DNA of 64,000 nt from Streptomyces sp. R41 (GCF_041053055.1 NZ_CP163443.1:2728001-2792000); one strand, 5' to 3'. Shown: positions 35,362 to 46,768, counted from the stretch's first letter. A program made the numbers and translations. Notes: a model not told the origin generated them from the letters alone.

Positions 35362-36327
35362 TCAGAACCCGTGCGGGTTCTGCTGGTTGTACGGGTTCTG
35401 CGGCCACTGCGTGTACGGGGCGCCGTTTCCAGGGGCGTACGGGTTGCCGTGGCCTGGCGCGTACGGCTGGCCTGGCGCGTACGGCTGGCCCGGCGGCATA
35501 TACGACTGGCCGGGCGGCATGTACGGCTGGCCCGGCGGCGGCACGAACCCCGCGTTCGGCGCGTACGCCGGCGTTGTGGGAAGCGGCGGCAGCGTGGCGG
35601 GGTGCGCGCCCAGCCGTATCCCGTAACGGCGGCGGAGCCGGTTCATCTCCAGGAAGGCGATGGCCGTGACCGTCACCGGCGCGCCCAGGATGAAGACGAT
35701 GCCCATCGTGAAGCTCAGCCCGTGCAGGTCACCGGTGACCAGGTCGGGAATGGCCATCAGCCAGGCCGTCACCGTGGCGAGCAGCGGCGGCAGACAGCGG
35801 TGCACGGCGGCGGAGCCGAAGAAGTTCCCGGACAACTGCACCGCTCCGTAGGCCAGGAATCCGGTCAGCCAGAGCGCCATCAGACCGAGCACCGCGAGCA
35901 TGATGCCCCCGAGTGAGGTCGACAGCTGCCACAAGAACACCGTCGCAACGACCATGCCGATGAAGAGCAGCAGCAGCTTGAGCGCGTTGAAGAGGGGCAC
36001 GCGCAGCTGACGGATCCTCCCGGTGCGCCGCCAGACGAAAAGCATCACCCCCACCGTCAGGGGCGTGATGAACAGCAGGACGGCGGCCGCCGTCAGCATG
36101 TTCTCCAGGACCTCCGTGAAGTCGAACTTGCCCTGCACGAAGGTGTACACACCGAACGCCGCGACCGCCCCGGCAATGACACGCACGCGCTTGAGCCGTT
36201 CCACCGATGGATCGACCGACGCCGGAATCCACGCCGGGTGGAACACCGCCTGCGCCACGGCCTTGGGCTGCAGAATCGACCTCGCCGACAGCGTGCCGCT
36301 CAGCCATCTTCCCCGCGAACCGGCCAA
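35362..36327 (-). CDS. Membrane protein with Pro/Gly/Tyr/Gln-rich C-terminal tail
   Basis: A 321-residue protein with about five or six hydrophobic segments in residues 50-225, loosely like the Yip1-type membrane family. The charged loop NRLRRRYGIR is followed by a roughly 90-residue disordered tail with PGQPYMPPGQSYMPPGQPYA-type repeats and an Asn/Gln end. The best start is TTG 36327, with GGGGGAG upstream. The stop lies 19 bases from the convergent permease stop. Function unknown. Confidence 0.78.
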   Translation of the reverse strand: MAGSRGRWLSGTLSARSILQPKAVAQAVFHPAWIPASVDPSVERLKRVRVIAGAVAAFGVYTFVQGKFDFTEVLENMLTAAAVLLFITPLTVGVMLFVWRRTGRIRQLRVPLFNALKLLLLFIGMVVATVFLWQLSTSLGGIMLAVLGLMALWLTGFLAYGAVQLSGNFFGSAAVHRCLPPLLATVTAWLMAIPDLVTGDLHGLSFTMGIVFILGAPVTVTAIAFLEMNRLRRRYGIRLGAHPATLPPLPTTPAYAPNAGFVPPPGQPYMPPGQSYMPPGQPYAPGQPYAPGHGNPYAPGNGAPYTQWPQNPYNQQNPHGF

Positions 36328-36422
36328 CTTCCGCTCCCCCGAGCCCTCGGCACCACGATCGCCGCGGAGTCTACGGGAAGCGGACGGACTCCCGCCGCCC
36401 GCTTTCCGTACCCACGGCCCTT

Positions 36423-38075
36423 CTACCGGCCGCGCAGCTCACGGTACTTGGCGACCAGCGCCTTGGTGGACTCATCCAGGCCTGGCACCTCGGCGCCCTC
36501 GGTCAGGGCCGGCTCGACGCGCTTGGCAAGGACCTTGCCCAGCTCGACGCCCCACTGGTCGAAGGAGTCGATGTTCCAGATCGCGCCCTGGACGAACACC
36601 TTGTGCTCGTAGAGGGCGACCAACTGGCCCAGCACCGACGGGGTCAGCTCACGCGCGAGGATCGTGGTCGTCGGGTGGTTGCCCTTGAACGTCTTGTGCG
36701 GCACCAGCTCCTCCGCCACACCCTCGGCGCGCACCTCGTCCGGCGTCTTGCCGAAGGCCAGCGCCTGCGTCTGCGCGAAGAAGTTCGCCATCAACAGGTC
36801 GTGCTGGGCGATCAGACCCGGCAGCAGATCGGCGACCGGCTCGGCGAAGCCGATGAAGTCGGCCGGGATCAACTTCGTGCCCTGGTGAATGAGTTGGTAG
36901 TACGCGTGCTGCCCATTGGTGCCCGGCGTGCCCCACACCACAGGACCCGTCTGCCACTCCACCTCACGCCCGTCGCGGTCCACGGACTTGCCGTTGGACT
37001 CCATGTCCAGCTGCTGCAAGTACGCCGTGAACTTGGACAGGTAGTGCGAGTACGGCAGTACGGCGTGCGACTGGGCATCGTGGAAGTTGCCGTACCAGAT
37101 GCCCAAGAGGCCCAGGAGCAGCGGCACGTTGGACTCGGCGGGGGCCGTGCGGAAGTGCTCGTCGACGAGATGGAAACCGTCGAGCATCTCCCGGAAGCGG
37201 TCCGGACCGATGGCGATCATCAGCGATAGACCGATCGCCGAGTCGTACGAGTACCGCCCGCCGACCCAGTCCCAGAACTCGAACATGTTGGCCGTGTCGA
37301 TGCCGAAGTCCGACACCTTCTCGGCGTTGGTCGACAGCGCCACGAAGTGCTTGGCGACGGCGTCCTGACCCGCCTTCAGCTCGGTCAGCAGCCAGTTGCG
37401 CGCGGAGGTCGCGTTGGTGATCGTCTCGATGGTGGTGAAGGTCTTCGAGGCGATGATGAACAGCGTCTCGGCCGCGTCCAGGTCCCGCACGGCCTCGTGC
37501 AGGTCGGCGCCGTCCACGTTCGACACGAAGCGGACCGTCAGATCGCGGTCGGTGAAGGAGCGCAGCACCTCGTACGCCATCGCCGGGCCGAGGTCGGAGC
37601 CGCCGATGCCGACGTTGACGACGTTCTTGATGCGCTTGCCGGTGTGTCCGGTCCACTCGCCCGAGCGGACGCGCTGGGAGAAGTCGGCCATCTTGTCGAG
37701 CACGGCGTGCACCGCGGGGACGACGTTCTCGCCGTCGACCTCGATGACCGCGTCGCGCGGAGCGCGCAGCGCGGTGTGCAGCACCGCGCGGTCCTCGGTG
37801 ACATTGATCTTCTCGCCGCGGAACATGGCATCCCGCAACCCGAAGACATCGGTCGCCGCGGCCAGGTCGCGCAGCAGCCGCAGCGTCTCGTCGGTGACCA
37901 GGTGCTTGGAGTAGTCGACGTGCAGATCGCCGACCTGGAGCGTGTAGCCGGAGCCGCGCCCGGGGTCGGTCGCGAACAGATCCCGCAGATGGGTGTCCCC
38001 GAGCTCCTCGCGGTGCTTGGCCAGAGCGGTCCACTCGGGCGTCTGGTTGAGCCTGGTACGGCTTTCTGCGTTCAT
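36423..38075 (-). CDS. pgi: Glucose-6-phosphate isomerase
   Basis: A 550-residue enzyme of normal length that interconverts glucose 6-phosphate and fructose 6-phosphate. Motifs are [16 protein letters not shown] near residue 155, [15 protein letters not shown] near residue 210, and the C-terminal signature [20 protein letters not shown]. It links the glycolytic genes (gap-pgk-tpi) to the pentose-phosphate operon in this window. Gene order and metabolic role fit the second Pgi described in S. coelicolor. Confidence 0.97.
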   Translation of the reverse strand: MNAESRTRLNQTPEWTALAKHREELGDTHLRDLFATDPGRGSGYTLQVGDLHVDYSKHLVTDETLRLLRDLAAATDVFGLRDAMFRGEKINVTEDRAVLHTALRAPRDAVIEVDGENVVPAVHAVLDKMADFSQRVRSGEWTGHTGKRIKNVVNVGIGGSDLGPAMAYEVLRSFTDRDLTVRFVSNVDGADLHEAVRDLDAAETLFIIASKTFTTIETITNATSARNWLLTELKAGQDAVAKHFVALSTNAEKVSDFGIDTANMFEFWDWVGGRYSYDSAIGLSLMIAIGPDRFREMLDGFHLVDEHFRTAPAESNVPLLLGLLGIWYGNFHDAQSHAVLPYSHYLSKFTAYLQQLDMESNGKSVDRDGREVEWQTGPVVWGTPGTNGQHAYYQLIHQGTKLIPADFIGFAEPVADLLPGLIAQHDLLMANFFAQTQALAFGKTPDEVRAEGVAEELVPHKTFKGNHPTTTILARELTPSVLGQLVALYEHKVFVQGAIWNIDSFDQWGVELGKVLAKRVEPALTEGAEVPGLDESTKALVAKYRELRGR

Positions 38076-38143
38076 CTCGGACTTCCGCCTCTTTCCTGCG
38101 TGTGCTGCGTACCTTGCCCCGCTGCCGGTCCCAACCTAATTGA

Positions 38144-39414
38144 TCAGGGCTTGACGTGAGCTGTCGTAGCGCCGTCGTCCGGCTCAACAACAGATACGTC
38201 CGGCTTGAGCACAGGTATCAGCGAGGTGACGGCAAGGGCGAAGAGCACGGCCGCGAACAGTGCCGGACCGTTCAGCCCGTACGCCCCCGCCACCGCGCCG
38301 CCCAGCAGGGCGCCGAGCGGGGCACCGGAGGTCGAGGCCGTGCGGAACGCGGAGCTGATGCGGCCCACCATGGATTCCGGGCTGCGCTGCTGCATCAGCG
38401 TGACCTGGTTGACGTTCCACACCATGTTCATCGCGCCGAGCAGCACCATGCCCACCAGGAGAGCGCCCAGGTGGCGGATGGTGCCCATGAGCACCAGTGA
38501 CGACGTCTGGACGCACCCCGCCAGGAGCAGGCTGCGGGCCCGCCCGATCCGGTGAGCGACGCGCTGGGCGACGAAGCCGCCGGAGAAGCTGCCCGCCGAG
38601 TACGCCGTCATCGCGGCCGCGTATCCCGCGTTCCCCGTGTGCAGCCAGCGCGTCACGTGCAGCACCAGCGTGGCGATGAGTGCGCCCATGCCGATGTTGC
38701 ACAGCAGCGTGGCCGCGCGCACGTCGCCCGCAGCACCCGGTCGCGCCACAGGGCGCGCAGGCCCTCGCCGATCTCGGCGCGCAGGGTGCTCCCGGCCGGA
38801 CGCGGATCCCGCTCGGGCGCCCGTATCCGCAAGGAGCCCACGAGCGCGGCGGCGAGCAGATAGGTGGCCGCGTCCGCCGTGAACGGCATGGCGGCCCCGA
38901 CGGTCAGCAGCAGCGGCACGACCGGGCCCGCCAGCAGGCCCCCGGCGAGCTGCTGGCCGGTCATCAGCCGGGCGTTCGCGCTGCCCAGGGCTTCGCGCAC
39001 CACGAGGGACGGCAGCAGGGCCGTGGTGGCGTTGTCGAACAGCGTCTGGAGGGTGGTCAGGGTGAAGGCGAGGGCGATCAGCAGGACGATCGACGCGTGC
39101 CCGAGCCCGACGGCCAGGGCGAAGCAGGCCACCAGGGAGCCGCGTACCGTGTCCACGGCCCACATCGCCCGGCGCTGGTCCACCCGGTCGGCGATCGCCC
39201 CGCCCAGCAGCCCGAAGAGGAGCCACGGGAGATAGCCGCAGGCCGTCACGGAGGCGATGACGAGCGGATCGTCGGTGAGCCGCACGGCGAGCAGCGGCAG
39301 CGCGGCGGTGCGCAGCGCGTCCCCGAACCGCGACACCACGGCCGCGGTCCACAACCGCCCGAACCCCCCGCGCCACGCGGGCGCCCGCACGCTCGCCACG
39401 TCCGCCGTCGTCAC
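38144..39414 (-). pseudogene. Frameshifted MFS transporter
   Basis: A 12-helix MFS transporter split across two frames. The N-terminal half runs from ATG 39414 (FGRLWTAAVVSRFGDALRTA, then the LFGLLGGAIADRVDQRRAMW loop) to about 38725. The C-terminal half continues in another frame (CNIGMGALIATLVLHVTRWL) to the stop at 38144. The shift falls in the GC-rich tract at about 38709-38725, where two extra bases or one lost base would restore a single frame of about 423 codons. It is either a recent inactivation or a sequencing error. Substrate unknown. Confidence 0.85.
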
Positions 39415-39567
39415 AACGCCCCCTCCGGTTCCGCCACTTCAAGAACCGTAGAGGGCAGCACTGACAATCGGCCTCGGCGCATGCGGCCACGGACGGCCAC
39501 GAGCCGCGAGAACCGTACGAAACGGCTCCGGCCAGGCCCCCGCAGGTGCCCGGCCGGTTCTCAACTT

Positions 39568-39903
39568 CTAGATCTCGCCCCGCAGTTTGGCGAGCGCCTC
39601 GGCGAGGATCGCCTCGCCGTCCGCGTCGCTGCGTCGCTCCCGTACATACGCGAGGTGCGTCTTGTACGGCTCGGTGCGCGGCGGGTCCGGCGGGTTGTCC
39701 CGGTCCTGTCCGGCGGGGAAGCCGCAGCGCGGGCAGTCCCAGGTGTCGGGAACCTGCGCGTCGCTGGCGAAGCTGGGCTGCGTCTCGTGCCCGTTGGAGC
39801 ACCAGAAGGAGATGCGCAGCCTGGGTGCGGACTCGCCGCGCTCGGCCTCGCCCATCGGCCCCGCCCCGACCCGGCTTCCTCGGATCGCGTTGCCACTTGC
39901 CAC
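39568..39903 (-). CDS. RbpA-family RNA polymerase-binding protein (likely the paralogue)
   Basis: A 111-residue RbpA-like protein. It has the N-terminal basic segment (NAIRGSRVGAGPMGE), a central zinc-ribbon-like domain with Cys in WCSNGHETQPSF and WDCPRCGFP, and the C-terminal sigma-interaction helix (YKTHLAYVRERRSDADGEAI). RbpA binds RNA polymerase and stabilises sigma-HrdB promoter complexes. This sequence differs from the canonical RbpA, which I recall as starting with SERALRGTRLV. I therefore take it for the second copy that some streptomycetes have. Confidence 0.88.
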   Translation of the reverse strand: MASGNAIRGSRVGAGPMGEAERGESAPRLRISFWCSNGHETQPSFASDAQVPDTWDCPRCGFPAGQDRDNPPDPPRTEPYKTHLAYVRERRSDADGEAILAEALAKLRGEI

Positions 39904-40031
39904 GGTCGTAACTCCCTGCGTGATGGTGCCGCGAAGCGAGTCGGCGTGACGCTTCGCTGCGAGCGCCTCAGTCTACGTAAGGCCCAACGCGCGTCCAGTG
40001 ATTGGAGTTACACCCCCGCCCCTAGACGCAA

Positions 40032-40076
40032 GCCCCATGATAGGCCGCGCCTGAGGGCGCGTACCGGACATGGGGC
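40032..40076 (-). terminator. Nested hairpin downstream of secG
   Basis: An outer 8-bp stem (GCCCCATG at 40032-40039 with CATGGGGC at 40069-40076) encloses an inner CGCGCC-TGAG-GGCGCG hairpin. It lies about 60 bases beyond the secG stop, in a 236-base gap with no gene. Confidence 0.6.
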
Positions 40077-40139
40077 CTTACGTGCGGAATGTGCTTGCGT
40101 AATGTGCAGTTGTGCTGCCGTACCGATGTCAGCCGGTGA

Positions 40140-40376
40140 TCAGTTGTTGACCTTCATCAGGATGCCGAGCACGACAATGCACGCGAACCAGAGCAGACCG
40201 ATCACCACGGTGATGCGGTCGAGGTTGCGCTCGGCGACCGAGGAGCCGCCGACGGACGACTGCATGCCGCCACCGAACATGTCGGAGAGGCCGCCGCCCT
40301 TCCCCTTGTGCATCAGCACCAGCAGCATCAGCAGCCCGCTGAAGACGATCAGGGCGATCGAGAACCCCAAAACCAC
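40140..40376 (-). CDS. secG: SecG, preprotein translocase subunit
   Basis: A 78-residue protein with two membrane helices (LGFSIALIVFSGLLMLLVLM and ITVVIGLLWFACIVVLGIL) joined by a Gly-rich loop (KGKGGGLSDMFGGGMQSS), the classic SecG layout. It assists SecYE during protein export. GTG 40376 is chosen because no other start fits the family length; GAGGA lies about 13 bases upstream, a slightly long distance. It follows tpiA, as in most actinobacteria. Confidence 0.95.
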   Translation of the reverse strand: MVLGFSIALIVFSGLLMLLVLMHKGKGGGLSDMFGGGMQSSVGGSSVAERNLDRITVVIGLLWFACIVVLGILMKVNN

Positions 40377-40486
40377 GGCTGAACCAACTTCCTCGGAACT
40401 GGATGGACGACGGGGGTCCAGCGCTACAGCACCAGACCCCCGCAAGGGTACGACGGATCGCCGCTAGCGCATACTCACTGCTCGGC

Positions 40487-41263
40487 TCACTGGTCGCGGA
40501 ACCGGACGATCTTGACGAACTCGTCGGCGTCCAGCGAGGCACCGCCGACCAGCGCGCCGTCGATGTCGGGCTTCGCCATGATCTCCGCGACGTTCCCGGA
40601 CTTCACCGAGCCGCCGTACTGGATGCGGACCTGGTCGGCCAGCTCCTGCGAATACAGCTCGGCCAGCTTGCCGCGGATCGCAGCGCAGACCTCCTGGGCG
40701 TCGTCGGCGCCGCAGACCTTGCCGGTGCCGATGGCCCAGACGGGTTCGTACGCGATCACGATCGACTCGGCCTGCTCGGCCGGGAGGCCCTTGAGACCGC
40801 CCTCGACCTGCGCGAGCGTGTGCGTGACGTGGTTGCCCGCGTCGCGGATCTCCAGCTCCTCGCCGACACACAGGATCGGGGTCAGACCGTGCTTGTAGGC
40901 GGCCTTGACCTTGGCATTGACGATCTCGTCGGTCTCGTTGTGGTACTGCCGGCGCTCGGAGTGCCCGATCGCGACGTACGTGCACTTCAGCTTGGCCAGC
41001 ATCGGGCCCGAGATCTCGCCGGTGTAGGCGCCGGAGTCGTGAGCCGAGACGTCCTGGGCGCCGTACTTGATCTTGAGCTTGTCGCCGTCGACCAGGGTCT
41101 GCACGGAGCGCAGGTCGGTGAAGGGCGGCAGGACGGCGACCTCACAGGCCTCGTAGTCCTTGTCGGCCAGGGCGAAGGCGAGCTTCTGGACGTGCGCGAT
41201 GGCCTCGAGGTGGTTGAGGTTCATCTTCCAGTTGCCCGCCATCAGCGGCGTGCGCGTGCTCAT
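40487..41263 (-). CDS. tpiA: Triosephosphate isomerase
   Basis: A 258-residue TIM-barrel enzyme that interconverts dihydroxyacetone phosphate and glyceraldehyde 3-phosphate. The N-terminal [11 protein letters not shown] carries the active-site Asn and Lys, GHSERRQY carries the electrophilic His, and [13 protein letters not shown] carries the catalytic Glu and loop 6. Five bases separate it from pgk, so the two are co-transcribed. Confidence 0.98.
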   Translation of the reverse strand: MSTRTPLMAGNWKMNLNHLEAIAHVQKLAFALADKDYEACEVAVLPPFTDLRSVQTLVDGDKLKIKYGAQDVSAHDSGAYTGEISGPMLAKLKCTYVAIGHSERRQYHNETDEIVNAKVKAAYKHGLTPILCVGEELEIRDAGNHVTHTLAQVEGGLKGLPAEQAESIVIAYEPVWAIGTGKVCGADDAQEVCAAIRGKLAELYSQELADQVRIQYGGSVKSGNVAEIMAKPDIDGALVGGASLDADEFVKIVRFRDQ

Positions 41264-41268
41264 TAAGG

Positions 41269-42480
41269 TCAGTCCTCCAGTGCGGCGAGGCCGGGGAGCG
41301 TCTTGCCCTCGAGGTATTCGAGGGAGGCGCCGCCGCCGGTCGAGATGTGGCCGAATGCCGTCTCGTCGAAGCCCAGGATCCGGACGGCCGCGGCGGAGTC
41401 GCCACCGCCGACGACCGTGAAGGCCGGGGAGTCGAGAAGGGCCTGGGCGACCGCCTTGGTGCCCTCGGCGTAGTCGGGGTGCTCGAAGACGCCCATGGGG
41501 CCGTTCCAGAAGACGGTGGCCGCGTCGGCGAGCTTCGAGGCGTACAGCTTGCGGGTCTCAGGACCGATGTCGAGACCCTCCTGGTCGGCCGGGATGGCGT
41601 CCGCGGCGACGGTGGTGGGGTTGGCCGGGGCCTTCGTCTTCAGGTCCGGGAACTCCGTGGAGACGAGGACGTCGACGGGGAGGACCAGCTCGACGCCGTT
41701 CTTCTCCGCGCGCTCGATGTACTCCTGGACGGCCGGGACCTGGTCCTCCTGGAGGAGGGAGATGCCGACCTCGTAGCCCTTGGCCTTGAGGAAGGTGTAG
41801 GCCATGCCGCCGCCGATGAGGAGACGATCGGCCTTGCCGAGGAGCTGGTCGATGACGGCGAGCTTGTCGGAGACCTTGGCGCCGCCGAGCGCGACCACGT
41901 AGGGGCGCTGGACGTCCTCGGTGAGCTTCTTCAGGACGCCGACCTCGGTGGCGATGAGGTAGCCGGCGTAGTGCGGCAGGCGCGCCGGGAGGTCGTACAC
42001 GGAGGCGTGCTTGCGGTGCACGGCGCCGAAACCGTCGCCTACGTAGACATCGGCCAGGGCGGCGAGCTGGTCGGCGAACTCGCCACGCTCGGTGTCGTCC
42101 TTGGACGTCTCACCGGCGTTGAAGCGCAGGTTCTCGATGACCGCGACCTGGCCGGGCTCCAGGCCGTTCACGGCGTCGTGGGCGGCGGGGCCGACGGTGT
42201 CCTGGGCGAACGCGACGGGCGCGCCGAGGAGTTCACCGAGGCGCTCGGCGGGCTGCAGCAGGGAGAAGGCCGGGTCCGGGGCGCCCTTGGGGCGGCCCAG
42301 GTGCGAGGCGACGACCACCTTGGCACCCGCGTCCGCGAGGGCCTTGATGGTCGGCAGGACGGCGCGGATGCGGCCGTCGTCGGTGATGAGGCCGTCGGCC
42401 AGCGGCACGTTCAGGTCGGCGCGGACGAAGACCCGCTTGCCGTCCACGCCTTCGGCGAGAAGTTCGTCAATCGTCTTCAT
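41269..42480 (-). CDS. pgk: Phosphoglycerate kinase
   Basis: A 403-residue glycolytic kinase that makes ATP from 1,3-bisphosphoglycerate. The signature [12 protein letters not shown] lies near residue 18, ASHLGRPKG near residue 58, and [16 protein letters not shown] near the C-terminus, where the nucleotide helix sits. It lies between gap (128 bases upstream) and tpiA (five bases downstream). Confidence 0.98.
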   Translation of the reverse strand: MKTIDELLAEGVDGKRVFVRADLNVPLADGLITDDGRIRAVLPTIKALADAGAKVVVASHLGRPKGAPDPAFSLLQPAERLGELLGAPVAFAQDTVGPAAHDAVNGLEPGQVAVIENLRFNAGETSKDDTERGEFADQLAALADVYVGDGFGAVHRKHASVYDLPARLPHYAGYLIATEVGVLKKLTEDVQRPYVVALGGAKVSDKLAVIDQLLGKADRLLIGGGMAYTFLKAKGYEVGISLLQEDQVPAVQEYIERAEKNGVELVLPVDVLVSTEFPDLKTKAPANPTTVAADAIPADQEGLDIGPETRKLYASKLADAATVFWNGPMGVFEHPDYAEGTKAVAQALLDSPAFTVVGGGDSAAAVRILGFDETAFGHISTGGGASLEYLEGKTLPGLAALED

Positions 42481-42540
42481 AAGTGGACTCCTAGGAAGGC
42501 TCTTTTGATCCGAGAGGGCTGATCGATCAGTACGCGAGTC

Positions 42541-42578
42541 AGGGCCCGGACAGCGCGGCGGTGCGCTGCCCGAGCCCT
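42541..42578 (-). terminator. Imperfect stem-loop between gap and pgk
   Basis: AGGGC (42541-42545) pairs with GCCCT (42574-42578), and a CAGCGC/GCGCTG stem at the top closes on a six-base loop, with two mismatched positions in between. It lies in the 128-base gap between gap and pgk. It could be a partial terminator or processing site that makes gap message more abundant than pgk-tpiA. Confidence 0.5.
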
Positions 42579-42608
42579 GTGCTCACATCGAGGTGCCTGC
42601 TCTGGGAC

Positions 42609-43634
<1,026 letters not shown>

Positions 43635-43745
43635 TTAGGTACGCCGACTCAGATGCCGGCGAGTTGTATGGGATGTCCCCGACCGCCTCTGACCCTACCT
43701 CCCTGAGGCGCCCGTGGTGACATCGAGATGCCCCATACACGGCAC

Positions 43746-43781
43746 GGTGTTCCGTACCCACCAGTAGGGGTACGGAACACC
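43746..43781 (-). terminator. Intrinsic terminator downstream of the M14 carboxypeptidase gene
   Basis: A perfect 14-bp stem (43746-43759 with 43768-43781) has an eight-base loop. It lies about 30 bases beyond the carboxypeptidase stop and insulates gap from it. Confidence 0.8.
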
Positions 43782-43810
43782 CTCCGTGTTGACGAGGTCG
43801 TCACTCAGGG

Positions 43811-46768
43811 TCAGCTCTGCAGTGCCGCGAGTGCCTTCTTGACGAGGGCCGCGCGGTCGGCCGCCGCGGTGACGTGCTCCAGGCCGAAGCCCAGCAGCAC
43901 GGTGTCGTCCGTGGTGACTCCTCCGTACGTCTTGAAGAGCTCTCCATAGCGCGCCCAGTCCTTGAGGACGGCCGGGCTGCCCGCGGGCGGTCCCGAGACG
44001 CTCCAGGGGCCGAGCGAGGTCTCGAAGCCCTCGGTCTCGGTGGCCGCGCCGCCGACGACGAGCGAGGCGTTGTCCGCCAGGACGCCGTGGCCGCCGGTGT
44101 TCGGGTCGGTGATGTAGCTGAGTGAGACCTCGATCGACTTGCCGGCGTAGGCGCTCAGGTCGAAGTCGACCTGCTGCCAGCCGTTCGAGGCGCCGGTGAA
44201 GCTGTTCCAGGACCCGCTGGTGCCGGTGTTGGTGCAACCGGCCGAGCTCACGGTCAGATAGCGCTTGATCCAGGGGTGCTCCCTGGCGAGGAATCCCGCC
44301 TCGCACTCCGCGGGAACCGCCGTGCTGGTGGCGCCGCCTGCCTCCGGGAGCGTCGTCCAGTCGTCGGCCCCGGTCGTGTGGACCTCGAGCACGGCGTGAT
44401 CGTAGCCGGGCTCGGTGTCCCACAGGAGCTGGGTGCGCAGCGTCGGCTTGCCCGCCGCAGCGACACCGGTGAGGTCGATGGTGCGGGTGAGGCGCTTGTA
44501 GGCGTCGTCGGTGTGGACCGCCGCGGCCATGTACGAGCCCGCGTAGGGCCCGTACGGGTTGACGGTCCCGGCGAACTGCCCCGCTCCCGCGCTCGATGCG
44601 AACTGCGGGTACTGCGCGGCGGGCAGCGAGTCCGAGGTGACGCCGTAGGTGCCCGCCGCGTTCAGCGGATTGCCGGGCGCGTCGCCGAGCACCCCCGTGA
44701 AGCCGGTGAGCTTGCCGGAGCCGGTGTAGCCGGTGGCCCCCGGAGTCGACGTACGGGAGTAGGCGCCCAGGTAGTACTGGCTGAAGTCGTTCGAGAAGGT
44801 GCCGCCGCCGAGGTCGACGCTGCCGCCGGCCAGCTCGCCCGCCTCGATCAGCTTGCCGCCCTCGTTGAGGAAGGAGCGCAGCTGGAGCTGCGTGGCGTTG
44901 CCCGGCCGTACGGCGCCCGTGTAGTGGACGACCGTCCTGAAGTGGTCGAGCACGCCGAGCGCGTCCGGCGCGCCCAGGGTCGCGACGTCCCAGACCAGGG
45001 GCTTCTTGCCGTTGGCCTTCAGCGCGTCGACGTAGGCCTGCGCCTGTGTGGCGGTCGCGCCCTCTTCGGCGACCACGAGCGTGTCGGCGCGTGGCCGTTC
45101 GGCCACGGTGTACGTGAAGTGCGTGCTGGAGGTGGGCTTCCCGCTCTTCGTCTTGCCGGTGAACCAGACCTCGACCTTGTCGCCCGGATCGCCGTCCTGG
45201 ACCCTCGCGCGGTACTCGTCGAAGTAGAGGTTGTCCTTGCCGCCGTAGGTCTCGCCGCCCCTCCAGGCCTTGAGCGCCATGTCCTGCGTACGGCCGCCGT
45301 CGACGCGGTACTTGAGCTCCTTGTCGCGTACGGACTTGCGTACGACGACGGAGACCTCCTGGTCGGCGCCGCGGGAGTACGACGTGGAGAAGGCGGCCGG
45401 GGTGAAGTCGGGGGCGTCGATGCCGACCGAGGAGGACGGCTGGTCGGGGTGGGCCGCGGTCTCGGCGACGGAGAGCGCGAACGGGATGTTCTTCTCGAAC
45501 TCCTGCTCAATCAGCTTCTCGTCGTCCGGGAAGGTGAAGACCGAGGCACAGTCGGCCGCGTTCCAGGTGTCGCCCGGGTCGAGGTTCGACGCGGTCTGGC
45601 AGGTCGACATCTCGGGGGTGAACATCGCCATGCCGTTGACGTTGCCCGCGTGGCCGTCCGCTTCGCCGTTGGTGGTGTAGAGCTCCGAGGAGACCTGCGG
45701 GTGGTAGCCCGGGATCGCCGACTTCTCCGGGGTCCCGGCGAGCGCCTTGTAGAGCACGTCGTCGGGGGTCGGCGTCGCCACCTGCCAGCCCACTCCGTAG
45801 AGGAGCAGTTCGGCGGCGGAGTGGTAGTTGATGCCGTACGCGAAGCCGATGCGCTTCTCGAAGGCATCGAGGGCCTTGGTCTCGGGCTCGGAGCTGGGGC
45901 TCGTGCCGCGGTAGGTCTCACTGGTGGGGTTGGGGGACGAACCCTCGTCGTCGTAGCCCCACTTGTAGGCGAAGTTGCGGTTGAGGTCCACGCCGTCGCC
46001 GGTGGAGATGGCACCGTCGCCGTTCACGTCCCGGAGGTTCTTGCGCCACTGGCGCTCGTCCGTGCCCTTGAACGTGTAGTCGTAGCCGTCCGGATTGGCC
46101 GACAGGACGAACCACAGCTCGGTGTTGTCGACGATCTTCTTGATGCGCTTGTTCGTCGCGTAGTTGTCCAAGTAGTAGTGCATCAGACGCCGCGTCATCT
46201 CGGGCGTGATCCACTCGCGCGCGTGCTGGTTGGACAGGTACAGCACCGACGGCTTGGCGCCGTCCTTGGTCCTCTTGGCGCCCTTGGTCAGTTTGAGCGC
46301 CAGGATGTCCTGGCCGTTGATGGTCTTGCCGATGGAGACGACCTTGGTGAGGTCGGGGTGTTCCTGGCCGGTCCTGACGATCTCCTCCTGGAGATTGCCT
46401 TTTCCGCTGTACGGGCGGAACACGCCCTGGGCCGCGTCCTCGACTCGGTCCTCGGCCTTGGCGGAGAGCGTGTGCTCGGTGAGCTCGACTCCCTGCTTCT
46501 CCAGCTTCTTGGCCTGCTGGTCGGTGACGTAGACCTCGACCGTGCTCTTGCCGTTCTTCCAGGTCGTGTCGCCGAGTTCGTGGCCGTCCTGTCCGGCCGC
46601 GAGCAGCAGGGGTATCTGCTGCTTCGTGACCTCGGCGCGAAACACCTTCACGGCGTTCGCGTCGGGCTTGGGTGAACTGCCGCTCTGCGCCTGGGCGATG
46701 GGCGCCATGCCCGCACCGCCCAGCAGGAGCGCGCCCGTAGCGAGGATCCCTCTCGCTCTTCGTCTCAT
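43811..46768 (-). CDS. Secreted M14-family zinc carboxypeptidase, multidomain
   Basis: A 985-residue exoenzyme. ATG 46768 has AAGGGGG four bases upstream, followed by a signal peptide ending near AQAQ (residue 28). A pro-region is followed by the M14 catalytic domain: zinc ligands His182 and Glu185 in NQHAREWITPEM, the His in INYHSAAELLLYG, and the catalytic Glu probably in FTPEMST. The C-terminal half has beta-rich domains, with a jelly-roll-like part near the end like those of immune inhibitor A proteins. It likely trims peptides outside the cell. It is transcribed alone. Confidence 0.93.
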   Translation of the reverse strand: MRRRARGILATGALLLGGAGMAPIAQAQSGSSPKPDANAVKVFRAEVTKQQIPLLLAAGQDGHELGDTTWKNGKSTVEVYVTDQQAKKLEKQGVELTEHTLSAKAEDRVEDAAQGVFRPYSGKGNLQEEIVRTGQEHPDLTKVVSIGKTINGQDILALKLTKGAKRTKDGAKPSVLYLSNQHAREWITPEMTRRLMHYYLDNYATNKRIKKIVDNTELWFVLSANPDGYDYTFKGTDERQWRKNLRDVNGDGAISTGDGVDLNRNFAYKWGYDDEGSSPNPTSETYRGTSPSSEPETKALDAFEKRIGFAYGINYHSAAELLLYGVGWQVATPTPDDVLYKALAGTPEKSAIPGYHPQVSSELYTTNGEADGHAGNVNGMAMFTPEMSTCQTASNLDPGDTWNAADCASVFTFPDDEKLIEQEFEKNIPFALSVAETAAHPDQPSSSVGIDAPDFTPAAFSTSYSRGADQEVSVVVRKSVRDKELKYRVDGGRTQDMALKAWRGGETYGGKDNLYFDEYRARVQDGDPGDKVEVWFTGKTKSGKPTSSTHFTYTVAERPRADTLVVAEEGATATQAQAYVDALKANGKKPLVWDVATLGAPDALGVLDHFRTVVHYTGAVRPGNATQLQLRSFLNEGGKLIEAGELAGGSVDLGGGTFSNDFSQYYLGAYSRTSTPGATGYTGSGKLTGFTGVLGDAPGNPLNAAGTYGVTSDSLPAAQYPQFASSAGAGQFAGTVNPYGPYAGSYMAAAVHTDDAYKRLTRTIDLTGVAAAGKPTLRTQLLWDTEPGYDHAVLEVHTTGADDWTTLPEAGGATSTAVPAECEAGFLAREHPWIKRYLTVSSAGCTNTGTSGSWNSFTGASNGWQQVDFDLSAYAGKSIEVSLSYITDPNTGGHGVLADNASLVVGGAATETEGFETSLGPWSVSGPPAGSPAVLKDWARYGELFKTYGGVTTDDTVLLGFGLEHVTAAADRAALVKKALAALQS

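Noticed and set aside
39904..40031. A possible small RNA or tRNA in the gap before secG
   Set aside because: No cloverleaf or recognisable RNA structure was found; only the nested hairpin at 40032-40076 stands out.
44276..46675. A 799-codon plus-strand open frame opposite the carboxypeptidase gene
   Set aside because: The minus strand has a signal peptide, M14 zinc ligands and a ribosome-binding site. The plus-strand frame has none of these.
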